This document shows, one piece after another, positions 1 to 10,383 of a stretch of 51,072 nucleotides of DNA. The DNA lies in assembly GCA_019313385.1 (NCBI GenBank), contig JAFDBG010000011.1:1-51072 (forward strand), in the 5' to 3' direction. This DNA comes from Deltaproteobacteria bacterium (GTDB taxonomy: Bacteria; Desulfobacterota; Syntrophia; Syntrophales; UBA2210). Every line of letters begins with the position of its first letter. The stretch's first letter is position 1. A program made the translations under genes and the position numbers. The notes under the pieces are model-generated. The model did no database searches, had not been told where the DNA came from, and worked only from the letters and a program-made list of their open reading frames with translations.

Positions 1-243
1 ACGCAGGAGAAATTGTCCAGGTTTTACCAAATTTTCAAAGAGCAGCTCTCTAACCAAATTGATATAAAAAATGTCAATTTTTACTGTTGACTTTAAAAGG
101 AATAACTAATTAACCTCTAATTAACCCCCTAATTAGCCTTTTGTGATTTCTCCCCGTTTCAACCATCTGATTTGGTTTGATTTTGAAAGACTCCTTGTGC
201 TATAAGTCCAACGATAATTCAGGTATGAAGGGAGAAGAACAGC

Positions 244-624
244 ATGACAGATGAAAAGACTTTGGAAGAATACACAGTGGCAGAGCTGAAGGAGATTGCA
301 CAAGGCACCGGGAAGATTGAGAGCCTCAGCGCCATGAAAAAGGCTGATCTAATAAGCGCTATCGAGGCTGCGCGGGATGAGATTGTGGAGACAGTGGAAA
401 AAGATGTTTCTTCTGAACCTGCCAAAGAAAAGCCTAAAAAGAAAGCTGGAAAGGCGCCCGAAAAATCCGAGGTGACAGTATTGTCCCTGAAAGAAAAGAT
501 GGGAATGCTCAAACAGAAAAAGGATGAACTGGAGAAGGGAGACAGGATGGGAACTGACCGTCTCAGGAGAAGGATAAACAGGCTCAAGAAAAGGACAAGG
601 ATAGTGGCAAGAGCTGCCTCTTAA
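244..624 (+). CDS. Rho termination factor N-terminal domain-containing small basic protein
   Basis: ORF MTDEKTLEEYTVAELKEIAQGTGKIESLSAMKKADLISAI resembles the Rho-N (SAP-like) fold; basic C-terminus. Confidence 0.7.
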   Translation: MTDEKTLEEYTVAELKEIAQGTGKIESLSAMKKADLISAIEAARDEIVETVEKDVSSEPAKEKPKKKAGKAPEKSEVTVLSLKEKMGMLKQKKDELEKGDRMGTDRLRRRINRLKKRTRIVARAAS

Positions 625-648
625 AAATATAATACCGGAGGTTGAGTT

Positions 649-1302
649 ATGTTTGTAGGAAAAAGGATGACGAGAGATCTTATAACCGTAACCAGAGATA
701 CAAGCATCCTCAAGGTAAAAAATATCTTAAAGGAGCATAGTATCGATCAGATTCCCGTGGTGGAGGGGAAGAAGCTGGTGGGTATTATTACAGACAGAGA
801 TATCAGAGTTAATTTGCCATCTCCGGCGAGCACACTTTCTGTTCACGAGCTTAATTATCTTCTCTCGGAGATTAAGACAGAGAGTGCCATGACCAAAAAG
901 GTATTCACAACTACGCCCGGAACTACCATTGAAGAAGCAGCCAGGTTGATAAATGAAAAACATGTCAACAGTCTGCCGGTTGTGGTCGATGATGAACTGG
1001 TTGGTCTGATTACTACCTGTGACCTTCTGAATATTCTCCTTGAATTCATAGGGGTGCACAGCGCGCCGAGCGGTCGAGTGGAACTCAAGCTTTCAAGCAA
1101 TATAGGCGAAATAGCGAAGATAGCGAGTATCATAAACGGTATGGGGTTGAAGATAGTGTCTATGGTCTCTACTATAGACAAAGACAACAACGGTTTTCGC
1201 CCCACGCTTGTTAGGGTTGATACGGATGATACGAGTGATCTTTGCAGGGTTCTTAAAGCCGCCGGGTACACCGTTATTGATGAGTACAGGGTGGAAAAAT
1301 AG
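649..1302 (+). CDS. CBS-pair domain protein with C-terminal ACT-like domain
   Basis: Two CBS motifs (MTRDLITVTRDTSI.., MTKKVFTTTPGTTI..LPVVVDDELVGLITTCDLL) then an ACT-like region. Confidence 0.8.
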   Translation: MFVGKRMTRDLITVTRDTSILKVKNILKEHSIDQIPVVEGKKLVGIITDRDIRVNLPSPASTLSVHELNYLLSEIKTESAMTKKVFTTTPGTTIEEAARLINEKHVNSLPVVVDDELVGLITTCDLLNILLEFIGVHSAPSGRVELKLSSNIGEIAKIASIINGMGLKIVSMVSTIDKDNNGFRPTLVRVDTDDTSDLCRVLKAAGYTVIDEYRVEK

Positions 1303-1316
1303 ATAAAGTCAGAGAT

Positions 1317-2882
1317 TTGACCCCAAAGAAAGAAACAGAAAACACCCGTGTGGTGAAAGCGGCGTGGGTTGTCGGACTTGCAACTCTGCTAAGCAGGGTG
1401 TTCGGCTTTATCCGGGACGTGGTAATAGCTGGATTCTTCGGGGCGGGACCGGCTACAGATGCCTTTTTCGTCGCCTTCAGGATTCCCAATCTTCTCCGCC
1501 GTTTGTTTGCGGAAGGCTCTCTCACCATAGCCTTTATTCCAGTTTTTACCGGATACCTCAAACGATCAAAAAAACAGGCCGTTGAGCTTGCAGGTATCGC
1601 CTTTACGCTTCTCTCCATTATTCTTGTGCTGGTCTCGGTTGTAGGGGTATTGCTTTCTCCCTGGATTGTCAGAATTATGGCGCCCGGGTTTGCTGACGTT
1701 CCGGATAAATACGCGCTCACAGTATTTCTAACCCGCCTGATGTTCCCCTATATTTTTTTTATATCCCTGGTAGCACTGTGCATGGGCATTCTCAATTCCT
1801 TCAGGCACTTTGCGGCGCCTGCCCTCGCTCCGGTAATGCTTAATATATGCATGATAGCCGCCGCGTTTCTCCTGAAAGACTGTTTCAGAGAGCCGATAAT
1901 ATCCCTCGCTGTGGGTGTTATGGCGGGAGGAGTTCTTCAGCTTGCCATGCAATTCCCGTTTCTGATCAGGGTGGGCGCGAGGTTGAGACCGAATTTCCAC
2001 TTTGATCATCCGGGAATAAAGAGGATAGGGGTACTGATGCTTCCGGCGGTATTCGGCGCCGCTGTCTATCAGGCAAGCATATTCATAAACACCATCCTGG
2101 CATCGCTTCTTCCTGAAGGCAGCGTGTCATACCTGTACTATGCCGACAGGGTGGTGCAGCTTCCGCTCGGTGTGTTCGCGATTGCGGTGGGGACGGCATC
2201 GCTCCCCAGTTTTTCAGAACAGATGGCCGGAGGAAATTATGAAGGATTGAAGGATACAATCTCATTTTCACTGAGGTTGATCCTGTTTGTTACTATACCG
2301 GCAATGATTGCCCTGATTGTCCTGCGTGTACCTATCATATCTGTGCTCTTCCAGCGTGGGAAGTTCGATGTTTCGTCAACGCTTTTTACCGCCCAGGCAC
2401 TGTTTTATTATGCCGTAGGCCTGTGGGCATTTTCGTGCATAAGGGTTATAGTGTCCGCGTTTTACGCCCTGCAGGATACCAGGACTCCTGTAAAGATTGC
2501 GGTTGCTGCGCTCCTTGTAAATGTTATAATGAGCGTTGTGCTGATGTTCCCTATGAAACACGCCGGACTCGCGCTTGCCACATCAATTGCCTCCGCGGTC
2601 AATGTTGTTATCCTTGCCGTGATATTGAAAAGGAAAGTGGGAAGGTTTCTTAAAAAGAGTTTCTGGATATCTGTGTTCAAGACCACGCTGGCATCCGGGG
2701 TCATGGGGTTGTCAATAATTGCAGTAAACTATACTCTCGGATGGAACGGCGAAGGGGCTTTCGGCGAAAGGTTGTTGTTCCTGACAGTCGCGGTGACTGT
2801 CGGGCTTGCTGTATTTGCTATGAGTTCGCTTATCCTGGGAAGCTCCGAGATGAAATCTTTGCTCAGAATGAAAAATGGATAA
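1317..2882 (+). CDS. murJ: MurJ/MviN family lipid II flippase
   Basis: ORF with TTG start; LLSRVFGFIRDVVIAGFFGAGPATDAFFVAFRIPNLLRRLFAEGSL signature; multiple TM segments. Confidence 0.92.
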   Translation: MTPKKETENTRVVKAAWVVGLATLLSRVFGFIRDVVIAGFFGAGPATDAFFVAFRIPNLLRRLFAEGSLTIAFIPVFTGYLKRSKKQAVELAGIAFTLLSIILVLVSVVGVLLSPWIVRIMAPGFADVPDKYALTVFLTRLMFPYIFFISLVALCMGILNSFRHFAAPALAPVMLNICMIAAAFLLKDCFREPIISLAVGVMAGGVLQLAMQFPFLIRVGARLRPNFHFDHPGIKRIGVLMLPAVFGAAVYQASIFINTILASLLPEGSVSYLYYADRVVQLPLGVFAIAVGTASLPSFSEQMAGGNYEGLKDTISFSLRLILFVTIPAMIALIVLRVPIISVLFQRGKFDVSSTLFTAQALFYYAVGLWAFSCIRVIVSAFYALQDTRTPVKIAVAALLVNVIMSVVLMFPMKHAGLALATSIASAVNVVILAVILKRKVGRFLKKSFWISVFKTTLASGVMGLSIIAVNYTLGWNGEGAFGERLLFLTVAVTVGLAVFAMSSLILGSSEMKSLLRMKNG

Positions 2883-2887
2883 AGACT

Positions 2888-3493
2888 ATGCTGCTGAAGA
2901 TAAATAGCAAAAATCCCCAGACTCGGCTTATAAAAAGGGCCGCTCAGGTGCTGAATGACGGAGGTATCGTGGTTTATCCCACAGATACATCTTATGGAAT
3001 GGGGTGTGATCTGTTCAATAAACGGGGTATCGAGAAGATATATGAGATAAAAAAGAGGAGCAAAAAGCAGCCCTTCAGCTTTATCTGTGCCGATCTTGGT
3101 GATATAAGCAACTATGCGGTGGTGACCAATTACGCGTATAAAATCATGAGGCGGCTGCTGCCCGGTCCCTATACCTTCATACTGGGGGCATCCAGGCTGG
3201 TTCCGAAGATTCTGCTGCCGAGGAGGAAGGAAGTAGGAATAAGGATCCCGGACAACGAGATATGTCTTTCTCTTGTCAGAGAATTCGGGGGTCCGATAAT
3301 CAGCACCACAGTAAAATCGAGTGAGGATGAGATAATAACAGATCCAGACATAATAGAAGAGAAACTTGGACATTGCATAGATCTGATTATAGATGGAGAT
3401 ATCCTGCCCCCTGAGCTATCAACGGTTGTGAATCTTGCTAATGATACACCTGAGATAGTCAGAGAAGGGAAGGGCGATCCAGATGTATTTTGA
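2888..3493 (+). CDS. Sua5/YciO/YrdC family protein (L-threonylcarbamoyladenylate synthase-like)
   Basis: MLLKINSKNPQTRLIKRAAQVLNDGGIVVYPTDTSYGMGCDLFNKRGIEKIYEIKKR; internal ATG at 2888 preferred over the ORF-track start. Confidence 0.85.
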   Translation: MLLKINSKNPQTRLIKRAAQVLNDGGIVVYPTDTSYGMGCDLFNKRGIEKIYEIKKRSKKQPFSFICADLGDISNYAVVTNYAYKIMRRLLPGPYTFILGASRLVPKILLPRRKEVGIRIPDNEICLSLVREFGGPIISTTVKSSEDEIITDPDIIEEKLGHCIDLIIDGDILPPELSTVVNLANDTPEIVREGKGDPDVF

Positions 3494-3570
3494 CATGTAT
3501 ACAAAAACGGTTCACTGTTCGCAGGTAACCTTGAAAATTGATGTACTTTGAGTGATTACGAAAGAGGATT

Positions 3571-5358
3571 ATGATGACTAAAAAAATGCTTATAAATACA
3601 ATAGATGAAGAAGAAAGCCGGATGGCCATTATTGAAGACGGCAATCTGGTGGAATATAATATAAGAATGTCGGTCAAGGAACCGACAACCGGTAATATAT
3701 ACAATGGAAGTGTGCAAAATGTGCAGCAGGGACTGCGGGCGGCCTTTGTGGATTATGGCACCGGCAAGAGCGGTTTTCTGCCGCTGCGTGATGTAGCGCC
3801 GGAATACTTCAGCGAGGACAGGAAGTTACAAATAGGAAAAAAACTACTGGTGCAGGTTGTAAGAGAAGAAAAAGGATCCAAAGGCGCCATGCTGACAACA
3901 CATATCTCGCTTCCCGGTCGATACCTTGTCCTCATGCCTAACAGGCGGGGTAGTGGTGGAATTTCCCGCAAGATAGAGAATGAAGCGGACAGAAGGAAGC
4001 TCAAGGAGGTAATGGGGCAGATAACCGAACAGGAGAATATGGGATTTATCGTTCGCACCGCCGGCATGAGCAGGACAAAACAGGAGCTTATCCGGGACTA
4101 CCAGATGCTGCTGAGGCTGTGGAAAGACATGAAAGGAAAATCTGAAAAGACTACAGCGCCCGAATTGATATACCAGGAGACCGATTTTGCTGTCAGGGCA
4201 TTCCGGGATTATTATACATCAGATATCAATGAGATACTGGTTGATGACTCAGAAACTGCCCGGAAGATGAGGGCCTACTGCAAGGCTGTCTCGCCAAGAA
4301 ATGTAAGGATGATAAAGTTTTATAAGGAAGAGACGCCGCTGTTCGACCGATATGATATCGAAGACCAGATAAATGAGATATATCAGCCGCGCGTGATGCT
4401 TAAATCGGGTGTTTCCATCGTAATAGACTCCACCGAAGCGGGGATAACCATCGACGTAAACTCAGGCCGTTTGAAAAAGCGTGACGTGGAAGAGACCGCG
4501 TACACAACAAACATGGAAGCGGCTGTAGAGATAGCGAGGCAACTACGCCTGAGAGACCTTGGAGGACTCATCGTGGTCGATTTTATCGACATGATGGACA
4601 AGAAGCACATTAGTCAGGTGGAGAAGGCATTCCGGGACGCACTGAAGGTGGACAGATCCAGGATACAGATGGCAAAGATATCCAGATTCGGCATGCTGGA
4701 ATTATCACGACAGAAGAAACAGTCCACAATACAGGAAATCAGCTATTCGGTCTGTCCCTATTGCAGAGGAAATGGTGTCAGACCGTCCGTGGAATATCTG
4801 GCGATCAGCGCGCTCCGGAGGATTAAAGCCGAGGCGGCAAAAGAGCAGTCTTCGGAGATTGATGTTACACTTCCACCGGAGGTAACCGCGTATCTCCTCA
4901 ACCAGAAGAGAGGCCAGTTAAGCAAACTGGAGGCCCTTCATGGTGTTTCCGTGACCATCTCAGGAGACTCCGATCTGCTGTGGGGCGAATTTCATGTCAA
5001 GACGGTGAAAAGGGACGAAGAGGAAACGAAACCGGTCGTCAGCAAGCCGGCCCGGAGGAGAAGAAGACCTCGACATACAACACCCGGAAATTCTAAACAT
5101 TCCGGAGCTTCCGATAAAGATGCCGTATCATCTGAGGCCGGCGGAGCGGATAAACCGGGTGTAACGGAATCGCATACAGTACCTCCTGAAAAAGTACCTC
5201 CTAAGAAAGTACCCCCTGAGAAAGTACCTACTGAGAAAGTACCTACTGAGGAAGTGCCTCCTGCGAAAGTACCCCCTGAGAAAGTGCGGGCTGAGGAAGA
5301 GCGGGACTCCGCTAAAAAAGGTGGCATAGTAGGCAAGCTGTATGATTTCTTTAAATAA
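3571..5358 (+). CDS. rng: Ribonuclease E/G family protein with C-terminal VPPEK repeat tail
   Basis: S1-like N-terminus (VQNVQQGLRAAFVDYGTGKSGFLPLRDV), TIDVNSGR catalytic region, CPYCRGNG Zn-link motif. Confidence 0.88.
   Translation: MMTKKMLINTIDEEESRMAIIEDGNLVEYNIRMSVKEPTTGNIYNGSVQNVQQGLRAAFVDYGTGKSGFLPLRDVAPEYFSEDRKLQIGKKLLVQVVREEKGSKGAMLTTHISLPGRYLVLMPNRRGSGGISRKIENEADRRKLKEVMGQITEQENMGFIVRTAGMSRTKQELIRDYQMLLRLWKDMKGKSEKTTAPELIYQETDFAVRAFRDYYTSDINEILVDDSETARKMRAYCKAVSPRNVRMIKFYKEETPLFDRYDIEDQINEIYQPRVMLKSGVSIVIDSTEAGITIDVNSGRLKKRDVEETAYTTNMEAAVEIARQLRLRDLGGLIVVDFIDMMDKKHISQVEKAFRDALKVDRSRIQMAKISRFGMLELSRQKKQSTIQEISYSVCPYCRGNGVRPSVEYLAISALRRIKAEAAKEQSSEIDVTLPPEVTAYLLNQKRGQLSKLEALHGVSVTISGDSDLLWGEFHVKTVKRDEEETKPVVSKPARRRRRPRHTTPGNSKHSGASDKDAVSSEAGGADKPGVTESHTVPPEKVPPKKVPPEKVPTEKVPTEEVPPAKVPPEKVRAEEERDSAKKGGIVGKLYDFFK
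5179..5298 (+). repeat. 15-bp in-frame tandem repeat encoding VPPEK-type pentapeptides (8 units, last one degenerate)
   Basis: gtacctcctgaaaaa / gtacctcctaagaaa / gtaccccctgagaaa / gtacctactgagaaa / gtacctactgaggaa / gtgcctcctgcgaaa / gtaccccctgagaaa / gtgcgggctgaggaa. Confidence 0.95.
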
Positions 5359-5393
5359 ACAGACGTTGAACTGAACAGCTATCGCATTCCCCT

Positions 5394-5422
5394 CTGCCTG
5401 TCTGCGTGCGACGCACAGGCAG
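5394..5422. repeat. Palindromic dispersed element, copy A
   Basis: ctgcctgt-ct-gcgt-gcg-acgc-acaggcag hairpin; 24-nt core identical to 41749-41772. Confidence 0.85.
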
Positions 5423-5555
5423 CTTGCGGTGGGTTGGCAAGCGAATAAAACTTTTCCTTAATTCCGCTTATGCGGGGTTGAGGAAAGCGTCATTATCCTT
5501 TCCCATATGCCGACATATCGAAGATTCGGGTTTAAATTCCCAGGTGAAAAGGAAT

Positions 5556-7181
5556 ATGAAAAGAATTTCAGGAAACATTGTTGATGTGGTGCATTCCGAA
5601 ATCTACCCGGGGACGCTGGTGATTTCGGAGGGCAGGATAGCCGACATTATCCGGGAAGAAACAGGTAATGATACGTACATCATGCCCGGTTTTGTAGATG
5701 CCCATATCCATATTGAAAGCTCGATGCTGACACCCACTGAATTCTCCAGGATAGCGACCGTGCATGGCACGGTCGCCACGGTATCAGATCCGCATGAGAT
5801 CGCGAATGTGCTGGGTATTGAAGGCGTGAAGTATATGATAGAAGACGCGAAGATGTCCTCGGTGAAGATTTGTTTTGGAGCGCCTTCCTGCGTTCCGGCA
5901 ACGCCCTTTGAGACAGCGGGCGCCATGCTGGGAGTGGAAGAAGTGGAAGAACTGCTCAAACTGGATGAGATTGGATATCTGAGTGAAGTCATGAATTTCC
6001 CTGGAGTTCTAAACGGCGACAAGGAGATCATGGACAAAATATACATTGCCGCAGAATACTTTAAACCGGTGGACGGCCATGCTCCAGGCCTGCGCGGATG
6101 TGAGCTGGAGAGATACATAAACGCCGGGATATCGACAAATCATGAATGCCTTTCGTGTGAAGAGGCGCTGGAGAACATCGAAAAGGGCGTTAAGGTTCAA
6201 ATCAGAAAAGGGTCCGCGGCTGATATCTTTGAAGAGTGTCTCCCTATCCTTGACGAGTACTACAAAAGCTGTATGTTTTGCAGTGATGACAAACACCCCA
6301 ACGACCTGCTGAAGGGCCACATCAATGATATGGTGAAAGGGGCGATCGATTATGGCGTTGATGTCATGAAGGTTCTGAGGATCGCGTCGGTGAATCCTGT
6401 ATTGCACTATCGTCTGAATGTGGGTCTGCTTCGCAAGGGTGACCCGGCTGACTTTATCAGGGTTGATAACCTTGCCGACCTCAATATACTGGAAACGTAT
6501 ATAAATGGCAGGGCAGTGGCACGTGATGGTGTTTCGCTGATACCCGGAAGGGCTTCAAAGATTGTCAACAACTTTCGCTCGGCCCCCAAAGAGCCCGCTT
6601 CATTTGCGATCCCCTGTGGAGGGAGCAGGATAAACATTATAAGGGCCACTGACGGAACTTTGTTTACGGACAAATTAATTGAAATTCCAAAGGTGAAAAA
6701 CGGCTGCGCGGTGTCGGACACAGACAGGGATATTCTCAAGCTGGCAGTCGTGAACCGGTATAAAGACACAAAACCGGCAGTGGGTTTTGCTGGCAGCTTT
6801 GGTATACAAACCGGGGCTATCGCGTCCAGCGTGGCGCATGATTCCCACAACATTGTGGCCGTCGGGGTCTCTGATGAGGATATATGCAGGGCTGTCAATC
6901 TGATTATCAGCAACAGTGGTGGTATTGTGGCTGTCTCGGGGAACAGGGAGGAGATACTCCCGCTGCCGACAGCCGGAATCATGAGTGATAAGGATTACGC
7001 CACCGTGGCCGACGGATATATACGGCTCGATAAAATGGCCAAGGCTATGGGATCAAAACTCCGGGCACCCTTTATGACCCTCTCATTTATGGCACTCCTT
7101 GTAATCCCGAGGATAAAGATGAGTGATAAAGGGCTGTTCGACGTCGAGACATTCGGTGCCATAGATCTCTTCTGCCGGTAG
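5556..7181 (+). CDS. ade: Adenine deaminase
   Basis: MKRISGNIVDVVHSEIYPGTLVISEGRIADI..MPGFVDAHIHIESSMLTPTEF..GTVATVSDPHEIANVLG; internal start chosen because residues upstream of it do not look coding. Confidence 0.9.
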   Translation: MKRISGNIVDVVHSEIYPGTLVISEGRIADIIREETGNDTYIMPGFVDAHIHIESSMLTPTEFSRIATVHGTVATVSDPHEIANVLGIEGVKYMIEDAKMSSVKICFGAPSCVPATPFETAGAMLGVEEVEELLKLDEIGYLSEVMNFPGVLNGDKEIMDKIYIAAEYFKPVDGHAPGLRGCELERYINAGISTNHECLSCEEALENIEKGVKVQIRKGSAADIFEECLPILDEYYKSCMFCSDDKHPNDLLKGHINDMVKGAIDYGVDVMKVLRIASVNPVLHYRLNVGLLRKGDPADFIRVDNLADLNILETYINGRAVARDGVSLIPGRASKIVNNFRSAPKEPASFAIPCGGSRINIIRATDGTLFTDKLIEIPKVKNGCAVSDTDRDILKLAVVNRYKDTKPAVGFAGSFGIQTGAIASSVAHDSHNIVAVGVSDEDICRAVNLIISNSGGIVAVSGNREEILPLPTAGIMSDKDYATVADGYIRLDKMAKAMGSKLRAPFMTLSFMALLVIPRIKMSDKGLFDVETFGAIDLFCR

Positions 7182-7241
7182 TACTGCGAAGCTTTTTTAC
7201 TTGATTATAGTCGGCATCTGGAATAGAGTAGCGGCCATAGA

Positions 7242-7332
7242 ATTCAGGGGTGCTCGGGACATATTGATCCCGGGCTGAGATGATACCCTTTGAACCGGAT
7301 CTGGGTAATGCCAGCGCAGGGAGATAGAATTA
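7242..7332 (+). promoter_or_regulatory. TPP riboswitch (THI element)
   Basis: caggggtgct...gggctgagatgatacccttTGAACCggatCTGGgtaatgccagcgcaGGGAgat matches the thi-box consensus; sits upstream of thiamine genes. Confidence 0.95.
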
Positions 7333-7350
7333 AGCATCTTTATCTTTTTA

Positions 7351-7384
7351 AGGCATACCCCCAAACGGGTATGCCTTTTTTGTT
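7351..7384 (+). terminator. Intrinsic terminator, likely riboswitch expression platform
   Basis: GGCATACCC-ccaaac-GGGTATGCC followed by a T tract. Confidence 0.9.
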
Positions 7385-7404
7385 TTTGACCGGGAGTGGA
7401 CGTC

Positions 7405-8055
7405 ATGAATAAGACAATCTTTGTCATATCGGGTGGTGTCATGGATGATATCCGGTTTTTATATGATGAGATCAGAATCGCCGGAGATCCGGTGATTATC
7501 TGCGCCGACGGAGCGGCACAGAGATTGAAAGAGCTTGATGTCGTGCCCGATTGTATCGTGGGGGACATGGATTCCGTCGACGAGAAAACCCTGCAATACT
7601 TCGAGGCAAAGGGAAGCCGGATCATCAGGCACAGTATCGACAAGGACGAGACCGACACGCAGCTCGCGCTTGAGTGCGCCTTTGAAATGGACCCGGAGGA
7701 GATACGCATATTCGGAGCCCTCGGGGGGAGGATCGACCACGCGCTGGCGAACATCTCATTACTTGTCATGTGCGCGAAGCATGGGGTCGAAACAAAGATA
7801 GTAGACAGTGACTGCGAACTTTTTATCGTAACCGGGTCATGCGTGATAGACGGCAGGGAAGGGGACACTGTTTCACTGCTGCCCCTTTCTTCGGATGTAA
7901 AAGGAATCACGCTGGAGGGTTTCCGCTACCCGCTGACCGATGGGACAATGGAGATCGGAACGCCCTACGGTATCAGCAACAGGCTGGCCGGGACAAGAGG
8001 AACAATTTCAGTGAAGTCAGGATATCTGCTGGTTATACGGCAGTTTGGAATTTAG
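7405..8055 (+). CDS. Thiamine pyrophosphokinase family protein
   Basis: ICADGAAQRLKELDVVPDCIVGDMDSVDEKTLQYFEAKGS..DKDETDTQLAL..GALGGRIDHALANI. Confidence 0.9.
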   Translation: MNKTIFVISGGVMDDIRFLYDEIRIAGDPVIICADGAAQRLKELDVVPDCIVGDMDSVDEKTLQYFEAKGSRIIRHSIDKDETDTQLALECAFEMDPEEIRIFGALGGRIDHALANISLLVMCAKHGVETKIVDSDCELFIVTGSCVIDGREGDTVSLLPLSSDVKGITLEGFRYPLTDGTMEIGTPYGISNRLAGTRGTISVKSGYLLVIRQFGI

Positions 8056-8066
8056 AGGGGTACAAT

Positions 8067-8891
8067 ATGACGATAAAGAGAGTGTTGACTATAGCAGGAT
8101 CGGATTCCGGCGGCGGAGCCGGGATACAGGCGGATCTCAAAACCATTACGGCGCTTGGCGGGTTCGGTATGAGCGTGATCACGGCCTTGACGGCTCAGAA
8201 CACGCTGGGGGTGCATGGGATTTACGAGGTCCCGACCGATTTTATTGAAAAGCAGTTCGACGCGGTGGCGACCGATATCGGTGCTGATGCAGCGAAGACC
8301 GGGATGCTTTCCAGCTCGGAGATAATGGTAACCGTCGCGGAAAAGGTCGAACAGTACGGTATAGAAAAACTCGTTGTCGACCCCGTGATGGTAGCAAAAG
8401 GCGGCGCGATGTTGATACGGCAGGATGCGAAACAGACACTGATCGACAAACTTTTGCCGCTGGCATTTGTGATCACCCCGAATATCCCCGAGGCCGAAGA
8501 GCTGACCGGGATGAAGATTGTAACCGTTGAAGACATGAAAGAAGCGGCCGGAGTCATAAACCGGATGGGTGCAAAAAATGTCTTTGTAAAAGGGGGGCAC
8601 ATGTCGGGGGACGCCCTCGATATCCTGTATGATGGCGGAAATTTCCATGAATTTACCTCAGAGAGAGTGGACACGAAGAATACGCACGGTACCGGATGCA
8701 CCACCTCCGCCGCTATCGCAACGGGACTCGCGCAGGGGATGGATGTGTATGAGGCGGTAAAAAGGGCGAAAGAGTACATAACCGAGGCCATCAAACATTC
8801 TCTCCGTATAGGCAAAGGACACGGCCCGACCAATCACATGGCCTATCTGTTTAGGAACGGTGGTATGCCCGAAAGTGGCTTTAAGGAATAG
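8067..8891 (+). CDS. thiD: Bifunctional hydroxymethylpyrimidine/phosphomethylpyrimidine kinase
   Basis: MTIKRVLTIAGSDSGGGAGIQADLKTITALGGFGMSVITALTAQNT; NTHGTGCTTSAAIA. Confidence 0.95.
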   Translation: MTIKRVLTIAGSDSGGGAGIQADLKTITALGGFGMSVITALTAQNTLGVHGIYEVPTDFIEKQFDAVATDIGADAAKTGMLSSSEIMVTVAEKVEQYGIEKLVVDPVMVAKGGAMLIRQDAKQTLIDKLLPLAFVITPNIPEAEELTGMKIVTVEDMKEAAGVINRMGAKNVFVKGGHMSGDALDILYDGGNFHEFTSERVDTKNTHGTGCTTSAAIATGLAQGMDVYEAVKRAKEYITEAIKHSLRIGKGHGPTNHMAYLFRNGGMPESGFKE

Positions 8892-8899
8892 AGACCATT

Positions 8900-9643
8900 A
8901 TGCTTTCAGTCTCGGGCCTGACAAAGAAATTTGAAGATCTCACTGTTATGGAAGGGTTTGACCTGACCGTGCGCAGGGGAGGGTTTACCACTCTTATAGG
9001 TCCGTCCGGTTGCGGCAAGAGCACCCTTTTCGATGTGCTGACCGGTGTTTTTCCAAGGGATGGCGGCAGGATATCCTGGCTTGGAGAAGATGTTCCCGAT
9101 CTGATGGGCAGGGCGGCTTACATGCAGCAGAAAGACCTGCTTCTCCCGTGGTTTTCCCTGATCGATAATGCCCTGCTTCCGGCAAAGATTGCCGGAGATA
9201 GTGAGAACTGGTCACGGGAAAAGGCATCGGCCCTGTTCAACCGTCTGGGGCTGCACGATTTTGAGGATTATATGCCGCAGAAAGTGTCTGGAGGCATGCG
9301 CCAGCGCTGCGCGCTTGTGAGAACCCTGATGTTCGAGCATGAACTGGTTCTCCTGGACGAACCCATCTCTTCCCTTGACGCCATAACCCGAAGAAGTCTT
9401 CAAGGCTTGCTCCTGTTGCTCCAAAGTGAGTTTAACAAGACTATACTGATGATCACGCACGACATAGAGGAGGCCCTTCTGATGTCTGATGAACTGCTGG
9501 TACTGACGCCTATGCCGATGCGGATAAGAGAACGCTTTGTCCTGGAAATGCCGAAACCCGGAAGGAGCAGTAATCCTGAACTGCTGAAGATAAAAGAGCA
9601 CGTGCTTGAAGAACTGGAGGGGGATCTGGATGGAACGATCTAA
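8900..9643 (+). CDS. ABC transporter ATP-binding protein, probable thiamine-precursor uptake (ThiZ-like)
   Basis: Walker A GPSGCGKST, VSGGMRQRCAL signature, Walker B LVLLDEP; thiamine operon context. Confidence 0.88.
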   Translation: MLSVSGLTKKFEDLTVMEGFDLTVRRGGFTTLIGPSGCGKSTLFDVLTGVFPRDGGRISWLGEDVPDLMGRAAYMQQKDLLLPWFSLIDNALLPAKIAGDSENWSREKASALFNRLGLHDFEDYMPQKVSGGMRQRCALVRTLMFEHELVLLDEPISSLDAITRRSLQGLLLLLQSEFNKTILMITHDIEEALLMSDELLVLTPMPMRIRERFVLEMPKPGRSSNPELLKIKEHVLEELEGDLDGTI

Positions 9644-10367
9644 CTGGATTTCTCTGCTGATTGCTTTGACTTTTATTGCAATCTGGGAATTTGCCTGCGG
9701 GTGGTTTTCTGTCCCTGATTTCATCCTTCCTGCCCCCAGCGAGATATTAAAGACGACGGTACTTAAGACATCTCTCCTCCTGCCGCACGCGGGTGTGACC
9801 GCGCTGGAGATAATAATGGGAATATTCCTGTCCCTGCTGGTCGCGGTGCCACTTGCGACGGTCATGTTTGCCTGTCCTTCAATCGAACGTGCCCTGTCTC
9901 CTTTTCTCGTGGCATCTCAGGCGGTGCCCGTGTTCGCCCTGGCTCCCCTCCTGGTGATATGGCTTGGATATGGTCTTGCCAGCAAAGTCCTGATGGCGGC
10001 AATTATCATCTTCTTTCCCATAACAGTCAGCCTGCTTGAGGGATATAAGAACTGTGATCGTGAATACGCGGTTTTCTTCGATCTGATGGGCGCCGGATCC
10101 TGGAAGAAGCTACGGCTTCTCTACTGGCCATGGGCCCTCCCATATTTCTTTTCCGGGCTGAGGGTTGGGGTCACCGTCGCCACGATCGGGGCGGTCATCG
10201 GAGAGTGGGTGGGCGCGCAAAGGGGCCTTGGCTATCTGATGATACAGGCCAACGCGAGGTTGCAGGTGTCGCTGGTATTCGCGGCGATCGTGTGGCTGTC
10301 CGCTATGGGACTTGCCCTGTGGGTATTTGTCGGCTTTCTGGAAAGGAAAGTCATTTACTGGAAATAG
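9630..10367 (+). CDS. ABC transporter permease, probable thiamine-precursor uptake (ThiX-like)
   Basis: SsuC/TauC-type permease MERSNWISLLIALTFIAIWEFACGWF..; overlaps the ATPase ORF. Confidence 0.85.
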   Translation: MERSNWISLLIALTFIAIWEFACGWFSVPDFILPAPSEILKTTVLKTSLLLPHAGVTALEIIMGIFLSLLVAVPLATVMFACPSIERALSPFLVASQAVPVFALAPLLVIWLGYGLASKVLMAAIIIFFPITVSLLEGYKNCDREYAVFFDLMGAGSWKKLRLLYWPWALPYFFSGLRVGVTVATIGAVIGEWVGAQRGLGYLMIQANARLQVSLVFAAIVWLSAMGLALWVFVGFLERKVIYWK

Positions 10368-10383
10368 TAATTACCCAGGTTGT

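Noticed and set aside
105-140. ctaattaacc/ctaattagcc triple direct repeat near the window start
   Set aside because: Short, AT-rich and imperfect; not distinguishable from chance in intergenic DNA.
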